From JAWOLE01 sp963815655 (GTDB lineage Bacteria; Acidobacteriota; Thermoanaerobaculia; UBA5066; Gp7-AA6), in NCBI GenBank assembly GCA_963815655.1, contig CAWFHK010000001.1, positions 1,302,001-1,366,000 of the forward strand: a DNA stretch of 64,000 nt, given 5' to 3'. The position numbers and the translations under genes are program-made. Under the pieces are notes generated by a model. That model searched no databases, was not told where the DNA came from, and saw only the letters and a list, made by a program, of their open reading frames with translations. Shown in pieces: positions 43,325 to 51,625 of this stretch. Position 1 is the first letter of the stretch; every line of letters starts with the position of its first letter.

Positions 43325-43873
43325 ATGCTCACTCACCGGCTGGTTTCCGCCCTCGCATCCGTCGGCCTCGGATGCGGGATCCTCTTCACGGCGCCTCTGG
43401 CTCGCGAGCTCTCCTCCTCGGACGCCGCGAGCGTGGAGATACCCGTCGCCGCCGCCGCGGCACGGCCGGAGCGGGGCGAGCTCGTCGCCCGCCTGACAGT
43501 TTCTCGGCTCTCGCTCGACTCTCCGGTGTACGAAGGGGTCGAGGCCTCGACTCTCGCCCGAGGGGCCGGACATCTGCCGGGAACGGCGCTCCCCGGCGAA
43601 GAAGCCAAGAGCAATCCCTCCGTCATCGCGGTCGCCCGCGGTTTGAACGGGGCGGCCGTCGCGGGACTGCGTCCCGGTGACCGCGTGGGTCTGACGACGT
43701 TCGTCGGGCCGAAGCGCTACCGGGTGATCGAAAGGAGAGTCCTGGAGCCCGCGCAGCTGCGGTTCGGATCGGCGCCGAGCGCCCGCATCACGCTCATCGC
43801 CCCCTACCCTTCCGATTACCCGGGCCCCGCTCCCATGCGCGTCGCCGTCGCCCTGGAGTCCCTGCCGGAATAG
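43325..43873 (+). CDS. Sortase-like protein lacking the catalytic His and Cys
   Basis: 182 residues. After a signal/anchor (5-25), residues 55-180 follow the class D sortase pattern: LSLDSPVYEGVEASTLARGAGHLPGTALPG, LRPGDRVGLTT, YRVIERRVLEPAQL and APMRVAVAL. In active enzymes the next blocks read GHRDT and TCYPF; here they are VARGL (His to Ala104) and APYPS (Cys to Pro160). The third active-site residue, Arg172, is kept. It should therefore fold as a sortase but not cleave LPxTA. Gene order puts it right after a sorting-signal protein. It converges with radA across array R12. Confidence 0.8.
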   Translation: MLTHRLVSALASVGLGCGILFTAPLARELSSSDAASVEIPVAAAAARPERGELVARLTVSRLSLDSPVYEGVEASTLARGAGHLPGTALPGEEAKSNPSVIAVARGLNGAAVAGLRPGDRVGLTTFVGPKRYRVIERRVLEPAQLRFGSAPSARITLIAPYPSDYPGPAPMRVAVALESLPE

Positions 43874-43875
43874 AG

Positions 43876-43930
43876 AATCGGATGATTTGCGATCGGGTGA
43901 TCTGCGATTGATGTCCCGATCAGCCGATCA
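43876..43930. repeat. Array R12 (GGTGATCG class)
   Basis: Units GGATGATTTGCGATCGGGTG and ATCTGCGATTGATG with the inverted end CCCGATCAGCCGATCA. It lies between the convergent sortase-like and radA genes and contains the radA stop codon. Confidence 0.75.
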
Positions 43931-45272
43931 TCTTCAGGAAGTCCGCCACCCGGTCCACGGGTCGGACCCTCAGGTCGGAAAAGGGGATGGCCTCGCCGGC
44001 GTCGCCGGCCGGGAGATAGACCGTCGTGAAACCCATCGCGGCGGCCTCCTTCAGCCGTGAGCCCGCCGTCGGGACCCGGCGGACCTCCCCGAGGAGGCCG
44101 ATCTCTCCGAAGCAAACGGCCTCGCCGGGAATCGGCCGGCCACGCGCGGAGGAGACCAGGGCGGCCACGACCGCGAGGTCGGACGCCGGCTCGGCCGTCT
44201 CGAGGCCTCCGGCGCACGAGACGAAGACCTCGCGCGAAGAGAGCGACAGCCCGGCGCCCTCGAGCACGGCGAGCAGCAGGGCGAGCCGGCCCCCGTCCAC
44301 GCCGATCGCCACGCGCCGCGGCGAGCCGGCAGCGGAAGGGCCGACGAGGGCCTGAATCTCGACGAGGAGGCATCGCGATCCCTCGCGGGCGGCCGTCACG
44401 GCGCTGCCCGGAAGGCCCTGGCGCCGCTCGGACAGGAGGGCGGCCGAAGGGTTCGCGATCTCGGCCAGGCCTTCGCCGGTCATGTCGTAGAGGGCGAGCT
44501 CGTCCACCGGCCCGAACCGGTTCTTCGTGGCCCGGAGCATGCGACGCAGCGAGGTGCGGTCCCCTTCGAGCGTCACGACCGTATCGACGAGGTGCTCGAG
44601 CGACTTCGGGCCGGCGAGGCTCCCGTCCTTCGTGACGTGCCCGATCAGCACCACCGGAACGCCACGGGTCTTCGCGTAGCGGAGGAGAGCAGAAGCGCAT
44701 TCCCGCACCTGCGAGACCGTGCCGGCGGCGGAAGAGAGCGCCGGGTCGCGCACCGCCTGGATCGAATCCACGATGAGGAGAGCCGGCGCGCGCCGCTCCG
44801 CCCCGGCGACGATGCGGTCCACGCCCGTCTCCGCCATCAGGAGGAGTCCCCCCTCGCGAACGCGCAGCCGCTCCCCGCGCATCCGGACCTGGGCGGCGGA
44901 CTCCTCCGCTGTCGCGTAGAGGACTTCTCCGCCCTGCGCCGCGACCGCGCGGGCCACCTGCAGGAGAAACGTGGACTTGCCGATCCCGGGCTCTCCGCCG
45001 ATGAGGATTGCGGAGCCCGCCACGATCCCGCCCCCGAGGACGCGGTCGAAACCCGGCATTCCGGTCTCGAAGCGGACCTCCATCGCCTCGGTCTCGCCCG
45101 CCATCGGAGCGATGGCCGCCGCCGCGCTCTCCACCTCGGTGGAAGTCCTCGGACCGCGAATCTCCTCGACGTAGCTGTTCCATTCCCCGCACTCCGGGCA
45201 GCGGCCCAGCCACTTCGGCGATGCGGAGCCGCACGACTGGCAGGCGAAGACCGTCGTGACGCGGGACGGCAT
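43920..45272 (-). CDS. radA: DNA repair protein RadA (Sms)
   Basis: 450 residues. N-terminal zinc finger CQSC...CPEC (residues 10-30); RecA-like ATPase with Walker A GGEPGIGKST; the KNRFG motif, the RadA hallmark; C-terminal Lon-like domain (about 285-450; LVEIQALVGPSAAGSPRR, DLAVVAALVSS, FGEIGLLGEVR). It is a branch-migration helicase for recombination repair. ATG 45272 matches the family N-terminus. It follows mlaD on the same strand, separated by array R13. Confidence 0.95.
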   Translation of the reverse strand: MPSRVTTVFACQSCGSASPKWLGRCPECGEWNSYVEEIRGPRTSTEVESAAAAIAPMAGETEAMEVRFETGMPGFDRVLGGGIVAGSAILIGGEPGIGKSTFLLQVARAVAAQGGEVLYATAEESAAQVRMRGERLRVREGGLLLMAETGVDRIVAGAERRAPALLIVDSIQAVRDPALSSAAGTVSQVRECASALLRYAKTRGVPVVLIGHVTKDGSLAGPKSLEHLVDTVVTLEGDRTSLRRMLRATKNRFGPVDELALYDMTGEGLAEIANPSAALLSERRQGLPGSAVTAAREGSRCLLVEIQALVGPSAAGSPRRVAIGVDGGRLALLLAVLEGAGLSLSSREVFVSCAGGLETAEPASDLAVVAALVSSARGRPIPGEAVCFGEIGLLGEVRRVPTAGSRLKEAAAMGFTTVYLPAGDAGEAIPFSDLRVRPVDRVADFLKMIG

Positions 45273-45290
45273 CTATCCCCCGGCTCCGCG

Positions 45291-45323
45291 TGCCGGGTCC
45301 CGAGCCCTGAGTCCCGGGTCCCG
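45291..45323. repeat. Array R13 (GGTCCCG class)
   Basis: Four 7-base units: GGGTCCC, GAGCCCT, GAGTCCC, GGGTCCC. It begins three bases after the mlaD stop and ends near the radA start. The units are themselves weakly self-complementary. Confidence 0.65.
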
Positions 45324-45325
45324 CT

Positions 45326-46771
45326 TCACGGCTTGATCGGCAGCGAGCCGAGCAGGTACTTGATGTCGTCGTCGCTCCAGCGCAGGCCCGCCCCGAAGAA
45401 GAGCGAATCCGCGCTGCGGGAGTGGTTCAGGAAGTCATCCCATCCTCCCGTGACGTAGACCGACGGAGAGAAGAAATAGCGGCCGGAAATCTTCGCGTGG
45501 GCGGAGAAATCGGGCCGGTTGAAGTCCCAGAGGTCCGCCGAGAAACGGAGCCGGTCCTTGAGCAGCTTGTAGTCGAGGCCGGCGCCGCCCCGCGACTCGA
45601 TGACGCCCGCCCGCAGGCCGAAGTCCCTCCATCTCCAGCCGAAGAGCGCCGAGATCGCGAAGTCGTCCTTCAGCTCCTGCGTGTCGGTCGTCTTGACCTC
45701 GACGTGCCCGTCGGGGAACGTGGTGCGATCGATGGTCGTGGAGGAGACCCGCCGCCCGAACGGCTGCGTCGAGAGCTCGACGCGGTAGTAGCGCGGGGTG
45801 TCGGGCGGATCGATGTCGAGCGTGAAGTACCCCTTCCCCTTCGAGAACTTCGTGAGGAGCTCCGAGCGCACCCCCAGATCGATCTTCGTCCTGCCGATCG
45901 CGCCGAAGGCCTTGTTCAGGCTGGCGACCCCTTCCTTGACCGAGACGAGCGCGTCGTTCAGGTTCTTGTGCGTCTCCTCGCTCTCGATGAGCTTGCCGAC
46001 GGTCCCCTCCCCCGACTTGATCTTGCCGGTGATCTGGTTCAGGTTGTCCGCGGTCGTCTCGAGCTTGCCCGCCACATCCTTGATGTTCGCGATCCCCTGC
46101 GTCACGTTCGCCTGGTTCGCCGCGATCAGCTTGTCCACGCGGTCCACGAGCTGCGTCATCCCCTCGGTGAAGCTGCGCAGGTTCGCGAGCGTCGCGTCGA
46201 CGTTGCCGCGGTTGGACGCGACCATCACGCGCAGGTCCTCGGTGATGATCCGGATGTTCTCGACGATCGTGCGGAGCCTCTCTTCTCCCTGCGCGCCGCC
46301 GAGCGACGAGTTCAGGTTCCTCGTGATGTCCTTGACGTCCACCTCGATGTCGCGGGCGAGCCTCGTGATCTGGTCGAAGCTGACGGGCACGTCCCCCTTG
46401 ATCGTCGTTCCCTCGGGCAGCCCCGGAGCGCCGACCGGGCCGGGAACGAGCTCGACGTACTTCTCGCCGAGCAACCCCAGGTTCGCGACCGCGGCCGACG
46501 CCCCCTGGCGCAGCTCCACGTCCTTGTCGAGGTCCATCTCGACGATCGCCTTCCCGTCGGGCGTCAGCCGGATCCGGGCGACCTTGCCCACCCGCACGCC
46601 CGCCAGGCGCACCGTGGACTTGGCATCCAGGCCCGCCACGTCCTTGAACTCGACCGAGATCTTCTTGGCGGGCCCCCTTCCGAGGCGCAGGTCCTCGATC
46701 CTCCAGATGAGGAGTCCCGCCAGAACCAGGACCACCAGGAAAAACCCTCCGACTTTCGCCGCCGTGCTCAT
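45326..46771 (-). CDS. mlaD: MCE-domain lipid transport protein with C-terminal barrel-like region
   Basis: 481 residues: an N-terminal membrane anchor (8-24), one MCE domain (about 35-125; GVRVGKVARIRLTPDGKAIVE, VANLGLLGEKYVELVPG), a long helical tail (130-290, many DNL/DQ repeats) and a C-terminal beta-rich segment (about 300-481) that reads like outer-membrane strands (YFTLDIDPPDTPRYYRVELS, FFSPSVYVTGGWDDFL, FFGAGLRW). It is the periplasmic part of the MlaFE lipid transporter. A single protein could therefore span from inner to outer membrane. It is encoded 52 bases after mlaF. Confidence 0.85.
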   Translation of the reverse strand: MSTAAKVGGFFLVVLVLAGLLIWRIEDLRLGRGPAKKISVEFKDVAGLDAKSTVRLAGVRVGKVARIRLTPDGKAIVEMDLDKDVELRQGASAAVANLGLLGEKYVELVPGPVGAPGLPEGTTIKGDVPVSFDQITRLARDIEVDVKDITRNLNSSLGGAQGEERLRTIVENIRIITEDLRVMVASNRGNVDATLANLRSFTEGMTQLVDRVDKLIAANQANVTQGIANIKDVAGKLETTADNLNQITGKIKSGEGTVGKLIESEETHKNLNDALVSVKEGVASLNKAFGAIGRTKIDLGVRSELLTKFSKGKGYFTLDIDPPDTPRYYRVELSTQPFGRRVSSTTIDRTTFPDGHVEVKTTDTQELKDDFAISALFGWRWRDFGLRAGVIESRGGAGLDYKLLKDRLRFSADLWDFNRPDFSAHAKISGRYFFSPSVYVTGGWDDFLNHSRSADSLFFGAGLRWSDDDIKYLLGSLPIKP

Positions 46772-46823
46772 GCGTCCCTCCCCAAGAACCGGACCGCCGT
46801 CCGCGTCTCCGACCCGATGGGCT

Positions 46824-47633
46824 CTAACCGGCCGCCATCTCGTAATCCCGAGTCAGCGGGCCCTGCGCGTTTCCCTCCACGAACTGCCGGACCGCGGGGT
46901 CGCTCGCCCGCAGGAACTCCTCCGGCGGCGCATCGTAGAGGATCTTTCCGCCGAAGAGGAGCGCGACCCGGTCTCCGATCTTCTTCGCGCTCTCCATGTG
47001 GTGCGTGATCGTCACGATCGTGGGCTTCATCTTCTCGCGCATCTCCAGGATCACCTCGTCGATGATGTCGGTCATGATCGGATCCAGGCCCGTGTTCGGC
47101 TCGTCGAAGAGCAGGATCTCCGGCTCGTGCGCGATGGCCCGGGCGAACCCGACCCGGCGGCGCATGCCTCCGGAGAGCTCCGACGGGCGCTTCTCTTCGA
47201 CGTTGGGCAGGTGGACGATCTCCAGGCACTCGCGCACCCGGTCCCGAACCTCTCCCGGCGGCCGGCCCGAGCGGCGCAGCGGGAACGCGATGTTGTCGAA
47301 GACCGACATGGAATCGAAGAGCGCCCCCTCCTGGAACGACATCCCGAATTTCTTGCGCACCCGGGTTCGCTCGACGTGCGAAAGGGCCCAGAGGTCTTCC
47401 CCCGCCACGAAGACCTTGCCGGAGTCGGGCTTGATCAGGCCGATCAGGTGCTTGAGCAACACGCTCTTGCCGGTGCCGGACGGGCCCACGATCACGAGCG
47501 ATTCCCCGGTCGCGACCGAGAAGGACAGCCCGTCCAGGACGACCTTTTCGCCGAAGGACTTGCGGAGCTCCTGCGCCCGCAGCTTCGGCGCCGGGCTGCC
47601 GGTGGTCGCGGTCGGAGCGGAAGGGGCCATCAT
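46824..47633 (-). CDS. mlaF: MlaF-type ABC transporter ATP-binding protein
   Basis: 269 residues, the ATPase of an MCE lipid importer or exporter: Walker A GPSGTGKSVLLKHLIGL, Q-loop FQEGALFDSMSVFDNI, signature LSGGMRRRVGFARAI, Walker B ILLFDEPNTGLDP and switch His ITHHM. These closely follow MlaF. ATG 47633 lies 3 bases after the mlaE stop (an adjacent ATG at 47630 is equally possible). Order mlaE-mlaF-mlaD as in other phyla. Confidence 0.93.
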   Translation of the reverse strand: MMAPSAPTATTGSPAPKLRAQELRKSFGEKVVLDGLSFSVATGESLVIVGPSGTGKSVLLKHLIGLIKPDSGKVFVAGEDLWALSHVERTRVRKKFGMSFQEGALFDSMSVFDNIAFPLRRSGRPPGEVRDRVRECLEIVHLPNVEEKRPSELSGGMRRRVGFARAIAHEPEILLFDEPNTGLDPIMTDIIDEVILEMREKMKPTIVTITHHMESAKKIGDRVALLFGGKILYDAPPEEFLRASDPAVRQFVEGNAQGPLTRDYEMAAG

Positions 47634-47635
47634 CG

Positions 47636-48406
47636 TCAGTAGAGGAGCTTCGTCAGGAAGAAGTCCACCACGAGCACCGAGAGGCTGCCGGAGACGACGG
47701 CCCGGGTCGTCGAGCGCCCGACTCCTTCCGCGCCGCCGGCCGTGTAGTAGCCGCGCACGCAGGCGATCAGCGAGAAGATCAGGCCGAAGACCCCCGCCTT
47801 GATGATCCCGGAGACGATGTCGTCGCCGACGTGGAGGAACTGAAAGGAGTTGTCGAGGTAGGCGACCGGGTTCGCTCCCAGAAGCTGCACGGCGACGAGG
47901 TAGCCGCCGTAGATGCCGACGGCGTCCCCCAGGACGACGAGGAGCGGCATCATGAGGATCGAGGCGGTGACCCGCGGCACCATCAGGTACTGGACCGGCT
48001 CGGTGCCGAGCGAGGTCAGCGCGTCGATCTGCTCGGTCACGCGCATCGTGCCGAGCTCGGCCGCCATCGCGCTGCCGACGCGCCCCGTGACCATGAGAGC
48101 GGTCAGGACGGGAGCCAGCTCCCGGGTCAGCGAGAGCGCGACGACGCTCCCGACCAGGTTCTCGGCATGGAAGCGGGCGAAGCCGTTGAAGGTCTGGAGC
48201 GCGAGGACCATCCCCGTGAAGAGGGTCGTGACGAAGACGACCGGGATCGAGTCGTATCCGACGCGCACCATCTGCCGCATGAGCTCGGTGATGTCGTACG
48301 GGGGGCGCACGGACCAGATTGCCACGCGCCCGAGCATCGAGAAGAAGCGGCCGACCTCCTCGAGGACCCGCAGGACGAGACGGCCGATGGCGTCGAGGAG
48401 GCGCAT
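47636..48406 (-). CDS. mlaE: MlaE-type ABC transporter permease
   Basis: 256 residues with five or six membrane helices and the conserved MlaE blocks GMVLALQTFNGFARFHAE, ALSLTRELAPVLTALMVTGRVGSAMAAELGTM and YLMVPRVTASILMMPLLVVLGD. It is the inner-membrane subunit of the Mla lipid transporter. ATG 48406 is 2 bases after the alr stop, so alr, mlaE, mlaF and mlaD form one operon. Confidence 0.93.
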   Translation of the reverse strand: MRLLDAIGRLVLRVLEEVGRFFSMLGRVAIWSVRPPYDITELMRQMVRVGYDSIPVVFVTTLFTGMVLALQTFNGFARFHAENLVGSVVALSLTRELAPVLTALMVTGRVGSAMAAELGTMRVTEQIDALTSLGTEPVQYLMVPRVTASILMMPLLVVLGDAVGIYGGYLVAVQLLGANPVAYLDNSFQFLHVGDDIVSGIIKAGVFGLIFSLIACVRGYYTAGGAEGVGRSTTRAVVSGSLSVLVVDFFLTKLLY

Positions 48407-48408
48407 CT

Positions 48409-49554
48409 CTACCCGACGTGCCTCCGCGGCACCCGGGAGCCGATCCCGCAGACGATTTCGTAAGGGATCGTGCCCGCCGCGCGCGCGAGATCCCAGGCGG
48501 TGACCGCACGCCCGGAGTCGGCGCCGAGGCACACCACCCGGTCCCCGGGGGACGCGCCGCAGCCGGTCGCGTCCACCATCGTCAAGTCCATGCTCACCGC
48601 ACCGACGATCGGGACCTCCCTGCCTTTCAACAAAAAGGAAACGCGGCCGGAGAAGGATCTTCGAAGGCCGTCATGATAGCCGATCGGAAGAACCGCGACC
48701 GTCGAGGGGCGGTCCGTGACGAACGCCCCGCCGTACCCGAGCGGCGTGCCGGCCGGGACGCTCCGAACCGACATGACCCGCGTCGCGAGGGTCATGGCCG
48801 GCTCGAGCCCCTCCGCGTCGTGGGAGTCCCACGGCGGCACGCCGTAGAGCGCGATCCCCGGCCGCACGGCGTCGAAGTGAGAGTCCGGGTGCGCGAGGAC
48901 GCCCGCGGAGTTGGCGAGGTGGATGAGGCCCACCGGGATCCCGGCGGCGGCCAGGGCGGCGACGGCCTCCCGGAAGATCCGGATCTGCGGGGCGGTCTCG
49001 GCGGCCGACCGCTTCTCGGCGGAGGCGAGGTGAGAGAAAATCCCTTCCACCCGGAGCCCCGGCGCGGCGCGGAGCAGCCGCGCGACCTCCGAAACCTGCT
49101 CGGGGCGGAACCCGATCCGCCCGAGCCCCGTGTCGAGCTTGACCTGGACCGGCAGCGGCGCCGCCACCCCGGCGCACGCCTGCGCGAAGCCGCGCGCCTG
49201 CGCCACGTCGTAGAGCGTCGGCGTCAGCCCGTAGCCGCGGCAGAGCGGGAGGTCCGCCGCCTCGCAGAAGTTCAGCAGGAAGATCTCTCCGGAGATCCCG
49301 GCGCGCCGCAGCCCCGCTCCTTCCCCGGCGTCGGCGACGGCGAAGCGGCGCGCGCCTTCGGCGAAGAGCCTCCGGGCCACGGCCGCCGCCCCGTGCCCGT
49401 AGGCATCCGCCTTGAGCACCGGGACGACGGCGACACCGTCGCCGACGCGCCGTCGCAGCGTCCCGTAGTTGCGGGCGATCGCGCCGAGATCGACGATCGC
49501 CTCGGTCGGGCGGGAGAGCGGCCGGGTGTCGTCCGCCGGGAGTCTTGGGCTCAA
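48409..49554 (-). CDS. alr: Alanine racemase
   Basis: 381 residues, PLP-dependent L/D-alanine interconversion for peptidoglycan. The PLP lysine is in VLKADAYGHG (about residue 48) and the second catalytic Tyr in PGIALYGVPPW/LGYGG; FSHLASAEK and VSMDLTMVD are also family blocks. The start is uncertain: TTG 49554 was the first available in-frame start, with no ribosome-binding site visible. It lies 36 bases downstream of dnaB. Confidence 0.92.
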   Translation of the reverse strand: MSPRLPADDTRPLSRPTEAIVDLGAIARNYGTLRRRVGDGVAVVPVLKADAYGHGAAAVARRLFAEGARRFAVADAGEGAGLRRAGISGEIFLLNFCEAADLPLCRGYGLTPTLYDVAQARGFAQACAGVAAPLPVQVKLDTGLGRIGFRPEQVSEVARLLRAAPGLRVEGIFSHLASAEKRSAAETAPQIRIFREAVAALAAAGIPVGLIHLANSAGVLAHPDSHFDAVRPGIALYGVPPWDSHDAEGLEPAMTLATRVMSVRSVPAGTPLGYGGAFVTDRPSTVAVLPIGYHDGLRRSFSGRVSFLLKGREVPIVGAVSMDLTMVDATGCGASPGDRVVCLGADSGRAVTAWDLARAAGTIPYEIVCGIGSRVPRRHVG

Positions 49555-49590
49555 GCGGGCAAGGCTAGCAGGTCGGCCGCGCGCGGCGCC

Positions 49591-50958
49591 TCAGAAGGGC
49601 TGATCGGCGCCGGGTGGCGGGGCTTCTCGCGTGTAGTTGCGGAAGGCCACATGATCGGGGAGGAATACCAGCTCGAAGTCGCCGATCGGGCCGTTTCTCT
49701 GCTTGGCGATGATCACGTCGGCCAGCCCCTTGCGCTCGGTTTTGCGCTCGTAGAGCTCCTCGCGGTAAAGCATGACGACGACGTCGGCGTCCTGCTCGAG
49801 CGAGCCGGAGTCGCGCAGGTCGGCCAGCTGCGGCTTGCGCTGGTCTCCCGTGCGTTTTTCCGGCTGGCGAGAGAGCTGGGAGAGCGCGACGACGGGGATC
49901 TTCAGCTCCTTGGCGAGGAGCTTCAGGCCACGCGAGATCTGCGAGACTTCCTGCGTGCGGTTGTCGAACCGTCCGTGCCCGGCCATCAGCTGCAGGTAGT
50001 CCACGAAGATCAGGTCGAGCCCCTTCTCCCGCTGCAATCGCTGCGCCTTGGCGCGCATCAGCGGCACGGTCACCGCCGCGCTGTCGTCGATGTAGAAGTT
50101 CGCGCCCTTCATCTTCACCTGGGCGAGCACGAGCCGGTTGATCGCCTCCCTGGAGGCGAAACCGTCGCGAACCTTCTTCGCGTCCACGTCCGCCTCCGAG
50201 CAGAGCACGCGGAAGCCGAGCTGCTCCATGGACATCTCCAGCGAGAAGAAGCCCACCGACTTCCCCTCCCGGAGCGCCACGTGCTGCGCGATGTTCAGGG
50301 CGAACGAGGTCTTGCCGACCGACGGCCGCGCGGCGATGATGATCAGGTCCGAGGCCTGGAGTCCCGAGGTGATGCGGTCGAGCTCCGTGAAGCCGGTCGC
50401 GAGGCCGGAGAGCATCCCCTGCCGCAGGCGGGCGTCCTCGATCACCTCCAGGTTGTGCGTGACGATCTTGCTGATGGGCGTGAAGGCCTCGCGCACGGTG
50501 TCGTCGGCGATCTCGAAGATCTCGCCGGTGACGTCGCTTAAAAGCTGCTCGGCCGTCTTGTCCTGCGTGAGGCCGTCGCGCACGATCCGCTGGCCGGCCC
50601 GGATCAGGCGCCGCAGCGTCGCCTTCTCCTTGACGATGCGCGCGTAGTGCTCGACGTTGCCGATGTCCGGCACGCCGTCGAGAAGCCAGGAGAGGTACGC
50701 CGCGTCCACCGTCTCCGCCGAGGCCGCGTTCAACTCCTCCTTGAGCGTCAACAGGTCGACCTGGGTGGACCGGTCGTAGAGATCCAGCATCCCGCGATAG
50801 ATCCGCTGGTGCTTGTCGCTGAAGAAGTCCTCCGCCGACAGGACCGGCACCACGAACGCGATCGCGGCCGGGTCGAGCAGGATCGAGCCGAGGACGGCTC
50901 GCTCCGCCTCCGCGTTCTGCGGCAGGCCTTTCTCGGTGACGGTTTCTTCGAACATCAT
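49591..50958 (-). CDS. dnaB: Replicative DNA helicase DnaB
   Basis: 455 residues. The N-terminal primase-interacting domain (1-150: PQNAEAERAVLGSILLDP, DFFSDKHQRIY) is followed by the RecA-like helicase with Walker A ARPSVGKTSFALN, GFFSLEMSMEQL, IFVDYLQLM, KLLAKELKIPVVALSQLSR and SGSLEQDADVV. No intein is present. The start is one of two adjacent ATG codons. It is the first gene of a unit with alr and the mla genes; upstream lies a long non-coding stretch with a DnaA box. Confidence 0.95.
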   Translation of the reverse strand: MMFEETVTEKGLPQNAEAERAVLGSILLDPAAIAFVVPVLSAEDFFSDKHQRIYRGMLDLYDRSTQVDLLTLKEELNAASAETVDAAYLSWLLDGVPDIGNVEHYARIVKEKATLRRLIRAGQRIVRDGLTQDKTAEQLLSDVTGEIFEIADDTVREAFTPISKIVTHNLEVIEDARLRQGMLSGLATGFTELDRITSGLQASDLIIIAARPSVGKTSFALNIAQHVALREGKSVGFFSLEMSMEQLGFRVLCSEADVDAKKVRDGFASREAINRLVLAQVKMKGANFYIDDSAAVTVPLMRAKAQRLQREKGLDLIFVDYLQLMAGHGRFDNRTQEVSQISRGLKLLAKELKIPVVALSQLSRQPEKRTGDQRKPQLADLRDSGSLEQDADVVVMLYREELYERKTERKGLADVIIAKQRNGPIGDFELVFLPDHVAFRNYTREAPPPGADQPF

Positions 50959-51173
50959 TTCCCGGAACGCGGTGACCCGATTCTTTTACCCGCCGCGAAG
51001 CGGAGTCAACGCCCGATTTCGATTTCCACAGGCGCGATCGCGGCATCGACCCGGGCGCGACGGATCAAAAAATATTTCGCCCCCGTTATCCACAGTTACA
51101 TTGAAGTCGAAGGAACGGACAAGTGATGTCCGAGGGAGGTCGTGGGTCAGGCCGCCCTGGAGCCGTCGGCATT
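50959..51173. other. Upstream region of dnaB, no gene seen
   Basis: About 215 bases that hold no convincing gene. The part just before dnaB is comparatively AT-rich for this genome (TTCTTTTACCC, ATCAAAAAATATTTC) and carries the DnaA box at 51086-51094. The dnaB promoter should lie here, but no strong -35/-10 pair stands out. Confidence 0.4.
51086..51094 (+). promoter_or_regulatory. Perfect DnaA box
   Basis: TTATCCACA, an exact match to the 9-base DnaA-ATP box, preceded about 10 bases away by an AT-rich run (AAAAAATATTTC). It stands about 130 bases upstream of dnaB. I found no second strict box nearby, so it more likely regulates dnaB than marks an origin. Confidence 0.55.
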
Positions 51174-51535
51174 TCCCTCAGAGGCACGCGCCGGCCTGTC
51201 GCAAGGGGAAGAACCGGCCGGCGCTGAGGGTTCCTCGCACTCTCATGGTGGCGCCGGTCGCACTCTTCCATGCTCGTCACCCATCACCTCTGAGTGAAAC
51301 GCCGCCAGCTCCGGGGCTCTCAGCCCCGCTTGAGCCGAGGTGAAGCCCCGGCGGCGGGGCCGCCTCCCGAAGGAGGCCGTGAGCGAAAGCGCACCACGGC
51401 AGACTCACCTCGCCTCGCTGCCGCTGCGCCTTCGCGACAGAGCGACGGCCGATTGCTCTGTCGCGGCCGGGCCGTCGCGTGCCGACGAGGGAGGCGGGCC
51501 CGACGCCGGGGCGGATGGGACGGTCAGCGGCTCAT
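51174..51535. other. Possible structured RNA locus (several strong hairpins)
   Basis: About 360 bases without a credible gene, containing strong nested stems: CCCTCA...TGAGGG plus GCGCCGGCC/GGCCGGCGC (51175-51230), GGGGCT/AGCCCC (51313-51327), GCCTCC-CGAA-GGAGGC (51362-51377), GTGAGC-GAAA-GCGCAC with a GNRA loop and one mismatch (51379-51394) and CGCGACAGAGC/GCTCTGTCGCG, 11 perfect pairs (51433-51465). It does not show the conserved cores of RNase P RNA, tmRNA or SRP RNA. The strand of any transcript is unknown. Confidence 0.35.
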
Positions 51536-51563
51536 GTTCAAAATGACCCACGCCCCCGAGGGA

Positions 51564-51607
51564 AATCAGGTGATCGGGTGATCGGGTGATCGGGTGATCG
51601 AATCAGG
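51564..51607. repeat. Array R14 (GGTGATCG class)
   Basis: Four exact tandem copies of the 8-base unit GGTGATCG (51569-51600) with flanking AATCAG on both sides. It lies 18 bases after the stop of the DsrE-like gene. Confidence 0.85.
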
Positions 51608-51625
51608 AGACGACCGATGAAACGC

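Noticed and set aside
51060..51095. Chromosomal origin of replication.
   Set aside because: Only one strict DnaA box is seen; an origin would need a cluster and a skew change, which one window cannot show.
51174..51535. RNase P RNA, tmRNA or SRP RNA upstream of dnaB.
   Set aside because: The conserved GAGGAAAGTCC and ACAGAA...GGCTTA blocks of RNase P, the T-loop-like end of tmRNA and the SRP apical loop motif are not present on either strand.
51294..51581. A possible 95-codon gene on the plus strand in the dnaB upstream region.
   Set aside because: Arg/Gly/Pro-rich translation, no ribosome-binding site, overlaps the hairpin series and array R14, and resembles no protein family I know.
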